Shown here: one piece after another, positions 17,813 through 26,597 of the stretch | Layout of the letters: the number at the start of each line of letters is the position of its first letter | How positions within the stretch are numbered: position 1 is the first letter of the stretch | Origin: Paenibacillaceae bacterium | Lineage (GTDB): Bacteria; Bacillota; Bacilli; Paenibacillales; NBRC-103111 | Assembly (NCBI GenBank): GCA_029256185.1 | Contig: JAQSYI010000029.1 | Span: 62,001 to 126,000 of the forward strand | Reading direction: 5' to 3' | Length of the DNA: 64,000 nucleotides | Translations under genes and position numbers: made by a program | Notes under the pieces: generated by a model | Seen by the model: the letters and a program-made list of their open reading frames with translations, nothing else | What the model was told of the DNA's origin: nothing | The model's database searches: none

Positions 17813-18453
17813 GCATACCCCACTGCCTTCAGGAAGGCGCGGGCCACAATCATATGCCCGGTCATATTGGGGTGGACCCGGTCCCAGGCGATATTCATGG
17901 GATGCATATGGGTCAGCACTTCGTCATACGCCCCCTGCACATCCACCAGCAGGGCGCCGCATCGGGAGGCCGTCTTCCTGACAATTTCGTTATAGACATC
18001 CAGCCGGGCCCTCATCTCATCTTGAAGGTTGCGCTCCATGAAGAACGGGGTCATCAGGACCGTCTGCCGGACCTTCCCTTGGCATAATTCCATCATCTTG
18101 TTCAGATTATCCTCGTATTCCGCAGGATACACATGCTGCTCCGGACATAGTGGCGCATCGAACTGCCGCCAGACATCATTGACCCCGATCATGACGGACA
18201 GCCAGTCAGGCTCCAGGTCCAGGGCATCTGTCCGGAACCGCTGCAGCAGCGTCCGGGAGGTATCTCCCGCGATGCCCATATTAACGGTACGGATTTTCCT
18301 CTCCGGGCAGGTGCTTGTCAGCAGGGCCTGAATCAAGGCCACATAGCTTCTGCCGAGATCATCCCCCCGCCCTTCACCCACAGGACGCCTGCGGTCCGCG
18401 TCGGTGACGGAATCCCCTATCATCACCAGCTTGCTGCCGGTCGCTATACGCAT
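17806..18453 (-). CDS. SGNH/GDSL hydrolase (esterase)
   Basis: A 215-residue SGNH hydrolase. Block I GDSVTD contains Ser15, block II has Gly in MGIAGDT, block III is GVND, and block V DRVHPN carries Asp191 and His194. No signal peptide is present, so it acts inside the cell, probably removing acetyl or other ester groups from imported sugars. The ATG at 18453 has an AAGGGAG site and lies 26 bases after the stop of the binding-protein gene; the next gene overlaps its end by 7 bases. It therefore belongs to the transporter operon. Confidence 0.92.
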   Translation of the reverse strand: MRIATGSKLVMIGDSVTDADRRRPVGEGRGDDLGRSYVALIQALLTSTCPERKIRTVNMGIAGDTSRTLLQRFRTDALDLEPDWLSVMIGVNDVWRQFDAPLCPEQHVYPAEYEDNLNKMMELCQGKVRQTVLMTPFFMERNLQDEMRARLDVYNEIVRKTASRCGALLVDVQGAYDEVLTHMHPMNIAWDRVHPNMTGHMIVARAFLKAVGYAW

Positions 18454-18479
18454 GACTTATACTCCCTTATCTTCCGCCG

Positions 18480-19979
18480 TTATTTTTTGCCGTTTGCGGC
18501 GCTCCATTGATCCAGCTGCTTCTGGGCTTCTGCCAGAATAGCCTCGGCAGGCTGCTTGATTTTGTTGTAATACTGCTGGTACTTGGCCTCATAGTCGCTT
18601 TCATAGGCCCATTTGGCAAATTCCTTGCGGATGGAGGAGGCGGCTGCAATCTCCGTAGTTACCGGCTCCGTATTGAAGGAGTAACCCAGGATCGGAGTAA
18701 TCTCCGCATCCCGGTTCAGCTTGTCGGTCTGCTCCCAGATTCCGTCCTCCTGTCCCGTCTGCAGCAGCGCATTGAACTGGTTCCCCACCGACCATGCGCT
18801 GTTGTAGAAGTAACCGGAATTGTCCAGCTTCTTCACCTTGCCGTTGACCAGCTCATAATTCTGCCCCTCGATCCCGAAGTTCAGCAGATTGAATATTTCC
18901 TTGTCCGTGTTCATGATTTCCAGCATCTTCAGGGCCTGCTCGGGATGCTTGGATCTTGCATTGACGGCAGTCATGGCCGAGCGCGCCCCGGTGGCTTCAA
19001 CAAAGGGCTTCTGAATCGGCACCTGCACCATCTTCACATTGCCGTATTGCTTCTCCACCTCGGCCAGTCCTCCGGGCTTCACCACACCCATTGCCGATGC
19101 AAAGCGGCCTGCCGCCTTATCCGCCGACTCATCCTTCACCGTGGCAATATCCGTGCGGAAATATCCGTTTTCCCACATCTTGCGCTTATTGATCCCGGAG
19201 TGATACTCGCCCACCTCCCATTCCAACTGCTTGGCCTTGTCCAGCAGGACAGAATGGAACAGCTTGCGCTGCGGGTCATCCTTGCGGAACATGGTATACT
19301 GCTCGGCATTGATGAAGACGGTGCCCAGATCATAGTCGTAATTATAGAAGTTTCCATCCGCCGGAATCAGCTCCGGATGATTCTCCTTCACATACTTCCA
19401 GAAGGGCTCCGCATCCCAATGCTTCTTCACCTTGGTGTAATCCCAATCCAGCCCCTTGGCCTTCATTTCGTCCACAATATCCTTGCGGAAGAAGAAGCCC
19501 CAGGAGGAATAGCTGATCTGGTAATTGGGGATGGCATAGATCTTGCCGTTGAGCCGCGCCTGTTCAAACAGGAAATCGGGAAGCGCCTTGGTCAGAACCG
19601 GATAATTGCCCAGGTAGTCGTCCAGCGCCAGAAAAGCCCCCTTCGCCACCTGAACCGGGTACTTGTTCAGCCAACTCTGTGTGGTAAAGCACAAATCAAA
19701 GTCCTCTCCCGAATTAATCTTCATATTCATCTTCTCATCATAGGTTCCCGCAGGATAGGTCTCGAACTTCAGCTGCAGATTGTACTTTTCCTTCAGAAGC
19801 TCGTTGACCTTGCTGTACACAGGTCCGGAGTTGGGCTGATCATCGCCCAGAGTAACCCAGTTGACCGTTACCGTCGGTTCTGCGCTCACCTCCTCCTTCT
19901 TTTGGCATGCGGCCAACCCCAGCGCCGAGGTCATTGCCACGGCCAACAGCGTGCAGAGCCTTGCTTGCGATTTGCTCAT
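18480..19979 (-). CDS. Sugar ABC transporter substrate-binding lipoprotein (LipO type)
   Basis: A 499-residue extracellular solute-binding protein. A signal sequence ends at the lipobox LAAC, with Cys25 as the lipid-modified residue. The remainder matches the family-1 binding proteins paired with LplB/LplC permeases; the C-terminal third resembles a DUF3502-type domain. It would capture an oligosaccharide outside the membrane and deliver it to the two permeases encoded upstream. It is third in the operon after the two permease genes and before the SGNH esterase. The sugar is unknown; an ATPase gene is absent here, so a shared MsmX-like ATPase is likely. Confidence 0.93.
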   Translation of the reverse strand: MSKSQARLCTLLAVAMTSALGLAACQKKEEVSAEPTVTVNWVTLGDDQPNSGPVYSKVNELLKEKYNLQLKFETYPAGTYDEKMNMKINSGEDFDLCFTTQSWLNKYPVQVAKGAFLALDDYLGNYPVLTKALPDFLFEQARLNGKIYAIPNYQISYSSWGFFFRKDIVDEMKAKGLDWDYTKVKKHWDAEPFWKYVKENHPELIPADGNFYNYDYDLGTVFINAEQYTMFRKDDPQRKLFHSVLLDKAKQLEWEVGEYHSGINKRKMWENGYFRTDIATVKDESADKAAGRFASAMGVVKPGGLAEVEKQYGNVKMVQVPIQKPFVEATGARSAMTAVNARSKHPEQALKMLEIMNTDKEIFNLLNFGIEGQNYELVNGKVKKLDNSGYFYNSAWSVGNQFNALLQTGQEDGIWEQTDKLNRDAEITPILGYSFNTEPVTTEIAAASSIRKEFAKWAYESDYEAKYQQYYNKIKQPAEAILAEAQKQLDQWSAANGKK

Positions 19980-20020
19980 GTCCTACCACCCTTTTCATTT
20001 TGTAGATACAGCTATGATAT

Positions 20021-20908
20021 TTATCCCTTGACAGCGCCGACCGTAAGTCCCTGTACGAAATACTTTTGAAAGTAGGGAAAAATAACCAGCATGGGGCCGA
20101 TCGCCACCACCGCCATGGCCATCAAGAGATTTTCACCGGGCATTTCCGCAGGATTCAGACTGCTGGCTCCCGAAGAGAGCAGCTCCATCTGGCTTAAGAG
20201 CACCTGAATGTTCTTCTGGATCGTATACAGCAGATACTGCAGCGGATACAGATTTTTGTCATCGATATAATAAAGCGGCGTGCTCCAGTCGTTCCACTTA
20301 TCCATGGCATTGAAGAAGGCCACGGTGGACAGCACGGGAACAGACAGGGGAAGCGCGATCTGGAAGCAGATGCGGAACTCGGAGGCCCCGTCCATCTTGG
20401 CCGATTCAAACAGGGAGTCGGGAAGCCGCTGCATGAAGGTGCGGATCATGATCACATGGAACACATGAATCAGACTGGGAATAATCAAGACCAGCAGGCT
20501 GTTTTTCAGATGCAGCCCCTGGGTAGTCCAGATATAGCTGGGCACCAGCCCCCCGGAAAACAGCATAGTAAAGAAAAAGAAGAAGGACAAGGGCCGCCGG
20601 AACAGGCAATTGGTTCTGGACAGCGTGTACGCTGCGCAGGACATGAACAGCAGCCCCAGCAGGACGGTGCATACCGTAATCAGGATGGTCACCCCGTATG
20701 CCCGCATAATCACCTCGGGATGCCGGAAGATGGTTTTGTAGGCGGTCAGATCCACCTCCCGCGGAAACAGGCCATAGCCGTACGTGCTCAGATCAATCGG
20801 CTTGGACAAGGAGGCCGAGAGCACAATCATAAAGGGAATCAGGCACAGCAGACAATACACGATGCCGATCCCATGCAGCAGGATTTGCGGTCTTTTTTGG
20901 TTGGACAT
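20021..20908 (-). CDS. Carbohydrate ABC transporter permease (LplC type)
   Basis: A 295-residue permease with six membrane segments. The EAA loop is clear as SLFESAKMDGASEFRICFQIALPLS, and the C terminus PYFQKYFVQGLTVGAVKG is the signature of the LplC/YtcP branch. It starts 12 bases downstream of the partner permease stop and is followed by the binding-protein gene. With the LplB-like permease it forms the membrane channel of the importer. Confidence 0.94.
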   Translation of the reverse strand: MSNQKRPQILLHGIGIVYCLLCLIPFMIVLSASLSKPIDLSTYGYGLFPREVDLTAYKTIFRHPEVIMRAYGVTILITVCTVLLGLLFMSCAAYTLSRTNCLFRRPLSFFFFFTMLFSGGLVPSYIWTTQGLHLKNSLLVLIIPSLIHVFHVIMIRTFMQRLPDSLFESAKMDGASEFRICFQIALPLSVPVLSTVAFFNAMDKWNDWSTPLYYIDDKNLYPLQYLLYTIQKNIQVLLSQMELLSSGASSLNPAEMPGENLLMAMAVVAIGPMLVIFPYFQKYFVQGLTVGAVKG

Positions 20909-20920
20909 AGGATCACCCCC

Positions 20921-21853
20921 TTAGAATAGCGCACTGTCGGAATCGATTCTGCGCACGATGAAGTTGGTCAGCAGGATCAGCACAAACCCCACTCCCGATT
21001 GGAACAAGCCTACGGCTGCCGACATGCCGATGTCGCCGATCTGGATCAGGGAACGGTAGATGTACGTGTCGATTACGTCGGTTGTGGCGTACAGAGCCCC
21101 TGAATCCTGGGTAACATTGAAGAACAGGCCAAAGTCGGAGCGGAAAATCTTGCCGATATTCAGCGTCTGGATGATTACAATCAGCGGGATCAGGAACGGA
21201 ATAATGATATAGCGGAACTGCTGCCAGCGTGTGGCCCCGTCCAGGGACGCCGCTTCAAAGTAGTCCGTATCGATTCCCATGAGACTGGCAAAGTAAAACA
21301 GGCTGCCGTTGCCTACGCCGTGCCAGAGAATCGTCACCAGCAAAATAACGGGCCAATATTGGGGCTGCGAATACCAGTTAACCGGCGTTCCTCCGAAGGC
21401 GGTGACCAATTGGTTCACAACCCCTCCCGACGGCTTCAGCAGGGAATATACCAGATAGCCCACAATTACCATGGACAGAAAGCTGGGCACAAGGGTGACC
21501 GTCTGATAAATCTTGATCGCCCGTTTGCTTCTTAAGTAGAAGCACAGCATGGCGAAGGAAATGCTCGCAACCAGACCCACGCTCATAAACAGCAGATTTA
21601 GACCTAAGGTATTGCGGATGGTCCTCCAGGCATCGGAGGATTTGAAGAAGAATTCAAAATTTTTCAGGCCGATCCAGGGACTTCCCCAGATTCCCTTGGT
21701 GACATTGAATTTCTCGAATGCAATCACAACGCCTCCCATGGGAATGTAGGCAAAGGTGACCAGCAGCAGGATCGCCGGCAGAGCCAGCACCAGAAACTGC
21801 AGGTTGTCCAGCCTCTTGGTCGTCAGAGTTTTCTTTGCGGTGTTATTCTCCAT
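20921..21853 (-). CDS. Carbohydrate ABC transporter permease (LplB type)
   Basis: A 310-residue permease and first gene of the locus 1 transporter operon. It shows six membrane segments, an EAA loop in YFEAASLDGATRWQQFRYIIIPFL and the C-terminal FIVRRIDSDSALF, typical of the LplB/YteP branch, where the last residues end in a Ser-x-x-Leu-Phe/Trp motif. The ATG at 21853 is preceded by GGTAGGAG. Its promoter, at 21930-21959, overlaps a cre sequence, so the operon is likely repressed when preferred sugars are present and activated by the divergent YesN regulator. Confidence 0.94.
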   Translation of the reverse strand: MENNTAKKTLTTKRLDNLQFLVLALPAILLLVTFAYIPMGGVVIAFEKFNVTKGIWGSPWIGLKNFEFFFKSSDAWRTIRNTLGLNLLFMSVGLVASISFAMLCFYLRSKRAIKIYQTVTLVPSFLSMVIVGYLVYSLLKPSGGVVNQLVTAFGGTPVNWYSQPQYWPVILLVTILWHGVGNGSLFYFASLMGIDTDYFEAASLDGATRWQQFRYIIIPFLIPLIVIIQTLNIGKIFRSDFGLFFNVTQDSGALYATTDVIDTYIYRSLIQIGDIGMSAAVGLFQSGVGFVLILLTNFIVRRIDSDSALF

Positions 21854-21929
21854 CTCCTACCTTCTCTCTTTCAATTTGCACATGCTCTCTCTCCCATCCC
21901 GATCATGCGGCCTCTTTGGCTGCGTTTTC

Positions 21930-21959
21930 ATTGTAATCGGTTTCAGACAATGGGTTCAA
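21930..21959 (-). promoter_or_regulatory. Promoter of the locus 1 transporter operon
   Basis: On the minus strand: TTGAAC (21954-21959), an 18-bp spacer, and TACAAT (21930-21935). Transcription would start near 21923, giving a leader of about 70 bases before the first permease. Confidence 0.55.
21931..21945. promoter_or_regulatory. Catabolite-responsive element (cre)
   Basis: TTGTAATCGGTTTCA matches the CcpA consensus WTGNAANCGNWNNCW at every position. It covers the -10 box of the transporter promoter, a position that normally gives repression. Confidence 0.6.
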
Positions 21960-22117
21960 TGCAAGAAAATTGCGTTTTTGTTCTGTTTTATTGCCCATAT
22001 TGCGCGGCTGGGGGCACGGCAACTGTACTGCATTCGACCCGACCGGCCAATATTTTGCGGTTTAGGTGCAGGATATTGCCCAGTTGCCTGCAGTCCGCCA
22101 ATGCCCCCCGCTTCGTG

Positions 22118-22126
22118 TGCTATAAT
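22118..22126 (+). promoter_or_regulatory. Extended -10 promoter element before the yesN-like gene
   Basis: TGCTATAAT at 22118-22126 fits TGnTATAAT; no good -35 is seen 17 bp upstream. It lies 9 bases before the first 70-bp repeat, so the mRNA would carry all repeats as a leader of roughly 315 bases. Confidence 0.45.
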
Positions 22127-22134
22127 AAAAAGAA

Positions 22135-22430
22135 CCCCACAAAGTGAAGCTTATGCTGACGAGACTTATTCCGATTACTTTGCGGGGACCCCGGGAACAT
22201 AGCCCCACAAAGTGAAGCTTATGCTGATGTGGCTTATTCCGGTTACTTTGCGGGGACCCCGCAGACATTTAGCCCCACAAAGTGAAGCTTATGCTGACGT
22301 AGCTTATTCCGGTTACTTTGCGGGGACCCCGCAGACATTTAGCCCCACAAAGTGAAGCTTATGCTGACGTAGCTTATTCCGGTTACTTTGCGGGGACCCG
22401 GAGACATTAGCCCCACCAAGTGAAGCTTAT
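22135..22430 (+). repeat. Tandem 68-70 bp hairpin repeats, four copies plus a fragment
   Basis: Units start at 22135, 22203, 22273, 22343 and 22411 (partial). Each has CCCCACAAAGT near its start and ACTTTGCGGGG near its end, which pair with one A-C mismatch, plus AAGCT/AGCTT inside. Each complete junction also holds TGCGGGGACCCCGCA or a close variant. Units 3 and 4 are almost identical. The array occupies the leader of the yesN-like gene and ends 6 bases before its ribosome binding site. Confidence 0.9.
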
Positions 22431-22449
22431 CCGTTGAGAGGTGCCATCC

Positions 22450-23733
22450 ATGTATACATTGATCATCGCAGACGACGAGGAGATCATCCGCAACGGTTTG
22501 AAGAATATCGTCAACTGGGAGAGGCTGGGCTTTGAAGTTTTGGAAACGTTTGCGGACGGGCGGGAGGTGCTGTCCTACCTGGAGCATCACCCTGTGGATG
22601 TAGTGCTAAGCGACATCAAGATGACCTTTGTCTCCGGAATGGAGGTAGCCCGCTATATTTTTGAGAGGGAGCTGCCGACCAAGGTCATGCTGATCAGCGG
22701 CTATCAGGAGCTGGAGCTGGCCATGGCCGCTATCCGCTACAAGGTGCAGGATTATATCCTGAAGCCCATCGATCTGGACGAGCTGACCGAGGTGCTCCGC
22801 AAGATCAGAAGGAAGCTGGATGAGGAGAACGAGCTCCGCCAGGCCAGAGAGGCGGCAAGCCGGCTGGAGCAGAAAACGGCTGAATGGAAAAAGGCTTTTT
22901 TTGCCGGACTGCTGGCAGGAACCGTTACCGATATAGCCTATCTGGAAACGGTGTTTCAACTGCTCTATCCCCGGGTGTCCTTTGGCGGCTGCGGCTGCTT
23001 CCTGACTTTCCGGGAAATCCGGGATCATTCCCGCGCACCGGAAATTCACAGTGAGCTGATGAGGGCGGCTGACCTTCTGTTCACAGAAGTCGAATGCCGT
23101 GCAATGCTTATGGACGGCGGACAGCTGCAGCTTGCAGGCATTGGTTTGTATCCTCTGCCGGAGGAGCAATTCCGCCGGCAAGTGCATGAGGGCAACAGGC
23201 AACTGCAGCTTGTGCTGGATGAGAAGTTTCCGGGCACCTGCTGCGTGGGGGATACCCGTTTTTTCCCCGGTATCCCCCAACTGCTGCGGTATGCCGGCAA
23301 TCGGGGAGCGCAGCCTTCCTTGGGCAGCGCTGCTATGACACCTGCTCCCGAAGCCCCCGAACCCGGCGAAGATGCCGAGGAAGATATGGATATTATCGGA
23401 CTGGCCCGGCAGTATATCGTCGAGCATATTACGGAGGACCTGTCCCTGGAGGAGCTGGCCGACCGTTTTTACCTGAGTCCCTATTATTTCAGCCGGATCT
23501 TCAAAGCAAGAACAGGGGAGAACCTGATCGATTTCATCATCCGCCACAAAATGGAACGGGCAATGGAGCTGCTGAGAGTCCCCCGGTACAAGGTCTATGA
23601 GGTCAGCCATATGGTTGGCTACAAAAGCGAACGCTACTTCTCCAAAGTTTTCAAAAGCTATGCGGGCTGCACGCCCCATGCATACCGTTCCCGTCTTTTC
23701 TCCAAATCCAATTCTCAGGGTGATAACCATTGA
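22450..23733 (+). CDS. YesN-type response regulator, AraC family
   Basis: A 427-residue response regulator. The receiver domain occupies residues 1-120 with phosphoacceptor Asp55 (VVLSDIKM) and the conserved Lys in YILKPID. A linker of about 180 residues of the YesN type follows, and the last 100 residues are an AraC domain with two helix-turn-helix units (LEELADRFYLSPYYFSRIFKARTG and EVSHMVGYKSERYFSKVFKSYAG). The ATG at 22450 follows GAGAGGTG with 6-base spacing; a GTG at 22441 overlaps that site and is less likely. It overlaps the YesM-like kinase gene and faces the locus 1 transporter operon, its probable target. Confidence 0.93.
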   Translation: MYTLIIADDEEIIRNGLKNIVNWERLGFEVLETFADGREVLSYLEHHPVDVVLSDIKMTFVSGMEVARYIFERELPTKVMLISGYQELELAMAAIRYKVQDYILKPIDLDELTEVLRKIRRKLDEENELRQAREAASRLEQKTAEWKKAFFAGLLAGTVTDIAYLETVFQLLYPRVSFGGCGCFLTFREIRDHSRAPEIHSELMRAADLLFTEVECRAMLMDGGQLQLAGIGLYPLPEEQFRRQVHEGNRQLQLVLDEKFPGTCCVGDTRFFPGIPQLLRYAGNRGAQPSLGSAAMTPAPEAPEPGEDAEEDMDIIGLARQYIVEHITEDLSLEELADRFYLSPYYFSRIFKARTGENLIDFIIRHKMERAMELLRVPRYKVYEVSHMVGYKSERYFSKVFKSYAGCTPHAYRSRLFSKSNSQGDNH

Positions 23734-25511
23734 TTCCCGGTCTGGAAAAACTTATGCGCCGGCTGCAGGTGCGGGGATTCGGCACGATTTTCTTTAAGAA
23801 TCTGTCCTTGCTGTCCGTACTGATTCTGTTCCCCATCATCCTGGTTGCGGTCCTTGCAGGCCTGTCCTTCTCCGCTTCCATGAAAAGTGAAATCCGCTCC
23901 TACAGCTACAAATCCCTGCAGAATTACAAAAATCTCACGGATACCATGATTGCCGACTACATGGCTCAATCCCACCACCTGGGCAATGACTCGGATGTGG
24001 AATTGTTTCTTCTTCAGAGGAATAACGATACCGTTTACTATGACCGGAACGTGATCCACAATCTGTTGAATTCACAGATGAGCATGAAGGAATATTTGGA
24101 CAGCATCTATATTTACTCCAACCGGAGCGGCCGCATCATCTCCAATTACGGGGAGAGCAGCTACAAGGATTTTTTTGACCATAGCTGGATGCAGGAATAC
24201 CAGGCCAATACCGTCCCCAGCCGGTTCTGGTGCGTCTTCCGCACCGGGCTGAACAACCAGAACCGACCGATACAGGTTCTCTCCATCTACAAGGCGCTGG
24301 GCACATTGACGGATAATCAGGGTGTAATCGTATTCAACATCAATTGGGGAAAGTTTGCCCGGCAACTGGCCGAATGGCGTGGGGAAAATGACAGCGGCTT
24401 GTATCTGGTGGATGAAAGCGGCAAGCGGTTGGCGGATATCTGGCAGGAAGAGGGAACCAGCCTTCCCGCTTCGGTAACAGCCCGGATAAGAGAGGAGCCT
24501 TCCTATGTGGAATCGGGAAGCAGCATATTCTACAATACGCCGGTTCACGCCACAGGCTGGCATTATATTCTGGCCGTCTCCAATTCCGTCTATTACGGCA
24601 GTCTCCGGCCCCTCCTTGTCTCCATGCTGGTCATTGTGGCGATCTGGCTGCTGGCCACAGCCATTATTGCCGTGCTTATATCGCTGCGCATTTACCGTCC
24701 GATCCGCAGCATTCTGGGAGCGTTGAGGGATTATTCTCCTCTGGTGGAGGAGAGCCGGCTCCTGCCCAAGGATGAGGAAGGATATATTATAACTGCTATA
24801 CAGAGAACTCTGCGGGAGCACGAAGCAGTCAGTGTTCAACTGACCGAACGGATCGGCATGCTGAAGAAGGCCCAATCTATTGCTCTCCAGTCCCAGATTA
24901 ATCCCCACTTTCTTCATAATACACTGGATTCGATCAACTGGTCGGCCATGGGGCTGACCGGGGGCAAGAACGAAACCTCGGTAATGATCACCCAATTGGC
25001 GTCCATGCTGCGGTATTCCCTGGAGGATGGGAGCAAGCTCGTTCCTCTGGAGAAGGAGCTGGAGCATATCCGCACATACCTGAACCTGCAAATGATCCGT
25101 TACCGCAATAAATTCCGGGTGGAATGGGAGGTCGCCGCAGAGATAAAGCACTGCCGCGTCATTAAAATCATGCTGCAGCCGATTTTGGAAAATGCCATTT
25201 ATCACGGGATCAAGCCCATGGAGGGAGCAGGCATAATTACCATTACGGCCAAGCCCAACAATGGTCTTCTGGAGATTGTAATCCGGGACAACGGAGTGGG
25301 GATGGACCGGTTGAAGGTCAGGCGGATCAACTCCCTTATGCAGCAGACAGACATACAGGAGAAGGCGCATATCGGTATTCCCAATGTGAACCAACGGATT
25401 CAGCTGTTCTTCGGAGAGGAATACGGAATTACAGTTGCCTCCGCTGAACAGGAAGGAACCGAGGTACTGCTCCGCCTTCCTTATCTGACAGGAGACGGAC
25501 AAGCGCCCTGA
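23730..25511 (+). CDS. YesM-type sensor histidine kinase
   Basis: A 593-residue membrane kinase starting at TTG 23730, overlapping the regulator stop (TTGA). One membrane segment lies at about 25-45, an extracellular dCACHE-like sensor at 50-280, a second membrane segment at about 290-315, a HAMP linker, then the His_kinase domain with QSQINPHFLHNTLDSINW (phospho-acceptor His) and an ATPase with N box LQPILENAIYHGI and DNGVGM. It would sense a sugar or a loaded binding protein outside and phosphorylate the co-encoded YesN regulator. A hairpin covers the stop codon. Confidence 0.93.
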   Translation: MIPGLEKLMRRLQVRGFGTIFFKNLSLLSVLILFPIILVAVLAGLSFSASMKSEIRSYSYKSLQNYKNLTDTMIADYMAQSHHLGNDSDVELFLLQRNNDTVYYDRNVIHNLLNSQMSMKEYLDSIYIYSNRSGRIISNYGESSYKDFFDHSWMQEYQANTVPSRFWCVFRTGLNNQNRPIQVLSIYKALGTLTDNQGVIVFNINWGKFARQLAEWRGENDSGLYLVDESGKRLADIWQEEGTSLPASVTARIREEPSYVESGSSIFYNTPVHATGWHYILAVSNSVYYGSLRPLLVSMLVIVAIWLLATAIIAVLISLRIYRPIRSILGALRDYSPLVEESRLLPKDEEGYIITAIQRTLREHEAVSVQLTERIGMLKKAQSIALQSQINPHFLHNTLDSINWSAMGLTGGKNETSVMITQLASMLRYSLEDGSKLVPLEKELEHIRTYLNLQMIRYRNKFRVEWEVAAEIKHCRVIKIMLQPILENAIYHGIKPMEGAGIITITAKPNNGLLEIVIRDNGVGMDRLKVRRINSLMQQTDIQEKAHIGIPNVNQRIQLFFGEEYGITVASAEQEGTEVLLRLPYLTGDGQAP

Positions 25512-25532
25512 CCGTAAGGGTCAGAGCGCTTG
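25500..25532 (+). terminator. Hairpin over the end of the yesM-like gene
   Basis: CAAGCGC pairs with GCGCTTG, and CTGACC with GGTCAG, around a GTAA-type loop. The stop codon at 25509-25511 lies inside the stem. There is no T run, so it may protect the mRNA end instead of terminating. Confidence 0.5.
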
Positions 25533-25566
25533 CCAGGGATGATCAATATGAAAAATTTACCATTTA

Positions 25567-26517
25567 TTAAGAATTCTCCGGCCCGGCTGAACCGGCCCTC
25601 GGCAAGGCGGCAAGCTCAGCCGGGGACAACCCGGTTGCAGCCTGGATCATCACGGGGTCCAGCCCCAGCTCCAGCAGCTTGGCCGCCACCTGCTCCTTGC
25701 CTTTTTCCATACCTTCCTCCAACCCTTTCTCCAGCCCTTTTTCCATACCTTCCTCCAAAGCTTCCTCCCGTGCCAGTTTTACCCGCGCTGTTTCCCATTT
25801 CATGGCCGGTCCTCCTCCTTCGCCATAGATTCGTTCTATCTCCCTGGCAACCAGCAGTTCTTCTTCCTTCTTCAGCGGCAAATAGCTCTCGAAAAACACC
25901 ATCAGCAGCTCCATTCGGGCCGGATCAAGCTGCATCTGCGTCATCATCCGCACAAACTCCAGCTTCATCTGAATCTTCTCATCCTCATTATACCCCATAC
26001 TGCTCAGCAATGCAGCGGCCACCGGGTTATTCGAATGAGTAAAATCCCGCCAATTATACTTACGCAGCTGCAGCCGGTAATACCGGAATTGCAGCACCTC
26101 CAGAAACGGCAGATGCCAGCCGAACACATCAGGCTCGTCAATGTTCTTGTTATGGCTAAGAACAGCCACCGGCAAAACCCGGAGGCGATACTTTTCATAC
26201 AGCCGTGAGGCATACAGAAACATTCGTTCCGGAAAAGCCTCCTCATAATAGGACTGAGGCTCCATATGCACCAGAATGAACATTTCCTCTTCTTTCATCA
26301 AGGTCTTGACCAAAATGTCCAGCCTGCGTTTGGTTCCCCCCGTTATATCCGTCACCACCTCCTCCGAAAGAAATTCCGCTTGGGTGAAATCCAATTGCGC
26401 TGCAGCCTCCGGAAAGAACAGCTCCATAAATTCCCTGAAGAAGGTTTGCAGCAGCTCCTTATACAGCCGGTCATGATCGATCAATCCGTTAATCCCCCAT
26501 TTCTTAGCGAGCGGCAC
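25567..26517 (-). CDS. Rpn family recombination-promoting nuclease / putative transposase
   Basis: A 316-residue PD-(D/E)xK nuclease-fold protein of the Rpn/YhgA group. Active-site pieces are RRLDILVKTL (Asp) and FILVHMEPQSYYEEAF (Glu-x-Gln), followed by the family core RMFLYASRLYEKY. Near the C terminus is a low-complexity helix built from EGMEKGLEKGLEEG repeats, typical of the family. I choose the GTG at 26517 because GGGGGA lies 10 bases upstream; the frame continues to 26610 only through a hairpin repeat. The ribosome binding site is therefore part of that repeat. Rpn proteins act as DNA endonucleases in horizontal transfer, by family knowledge. Confidence 0.85.
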   Translation of the reverse strand: MPLAKKWGINGLIDHDRLYKELLQTFFREFMELFFPEAAAQLDFTQAEFLSEEVVTDITGGTKRRLDILVKTLMKEEEMFILVHMEPQSYYEEAFPERMFLYASRLYEKYRLRVLPVAVLSHNKNIDEPDVFGWHLPFLEVLQFRYYRLQLRKYNWRDFTHSNNPVAAALLSSMGYNEDEKIQMKLEFVRMMTQMQLDPARMELLMVFFESYLPLKKEEELLVAREIERIYGEGGGPAMKWETARVKLAREEALEEGMEKGLEKGLEEGMEKGKEQVAAKLLELGLDPVMIQAATGLSPAELAALPRAGSAGPENS

Positions 26518-26524
26518 AAAAAAC

Positions 26525-26597
26525 AATCCCCCAAAAGTGACGAGATGCTTCGAAGCAAAATCCGGGTACTTTTGGGGGAGCCCCCGAATGAAAATGC
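26525..26597 (-). repeat. CCCCCAAAAGT hairpin element, copy 2 (inverted)
   Basis: The 73-bp element lies in minus orientation directly before the Rpn gene. Its terminal GGGGGA is placed as the Shine-Dalgarno sequence of the GTG start at 26517. Arms and the internal TGCTTCG-type hairpin match copies 1 and 3. Confidence 0.85.

Larger units (their letters stand above)
21854..22449. other. Divergent control region of polysaccharide locus 1 (596 bp, no gene)
   Basis: It separates the minus-strand transporter operon from the plus-strand yesN-like gene. It holds the transporter promoter with cre overlap (21930-21959), an extended -10 TATAAT at 22121 facing right, and four tandem hairpin repeats with a fifth fragment (22135-22430). 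Short open frames within it look like repeat read-through, not genes. Confidence 0.8.

Noticed and set aside
18507-20069. Plus-strand open frame of 520 codons
   Set aside because: Antisense to the substrate-binding lipoprotein gene; composition reflects codon bias of that gene.
22135-22430. CRISPR-like array of regularly spaced repeats
   Set aside because: The whole 68-70 bp unit is repeated with no unique spacers, and no cas genes are present.
24072-25502. Minus-strand open frame of 476 codons
   Set aside because: Antisense to the YesM-like kinase gene.
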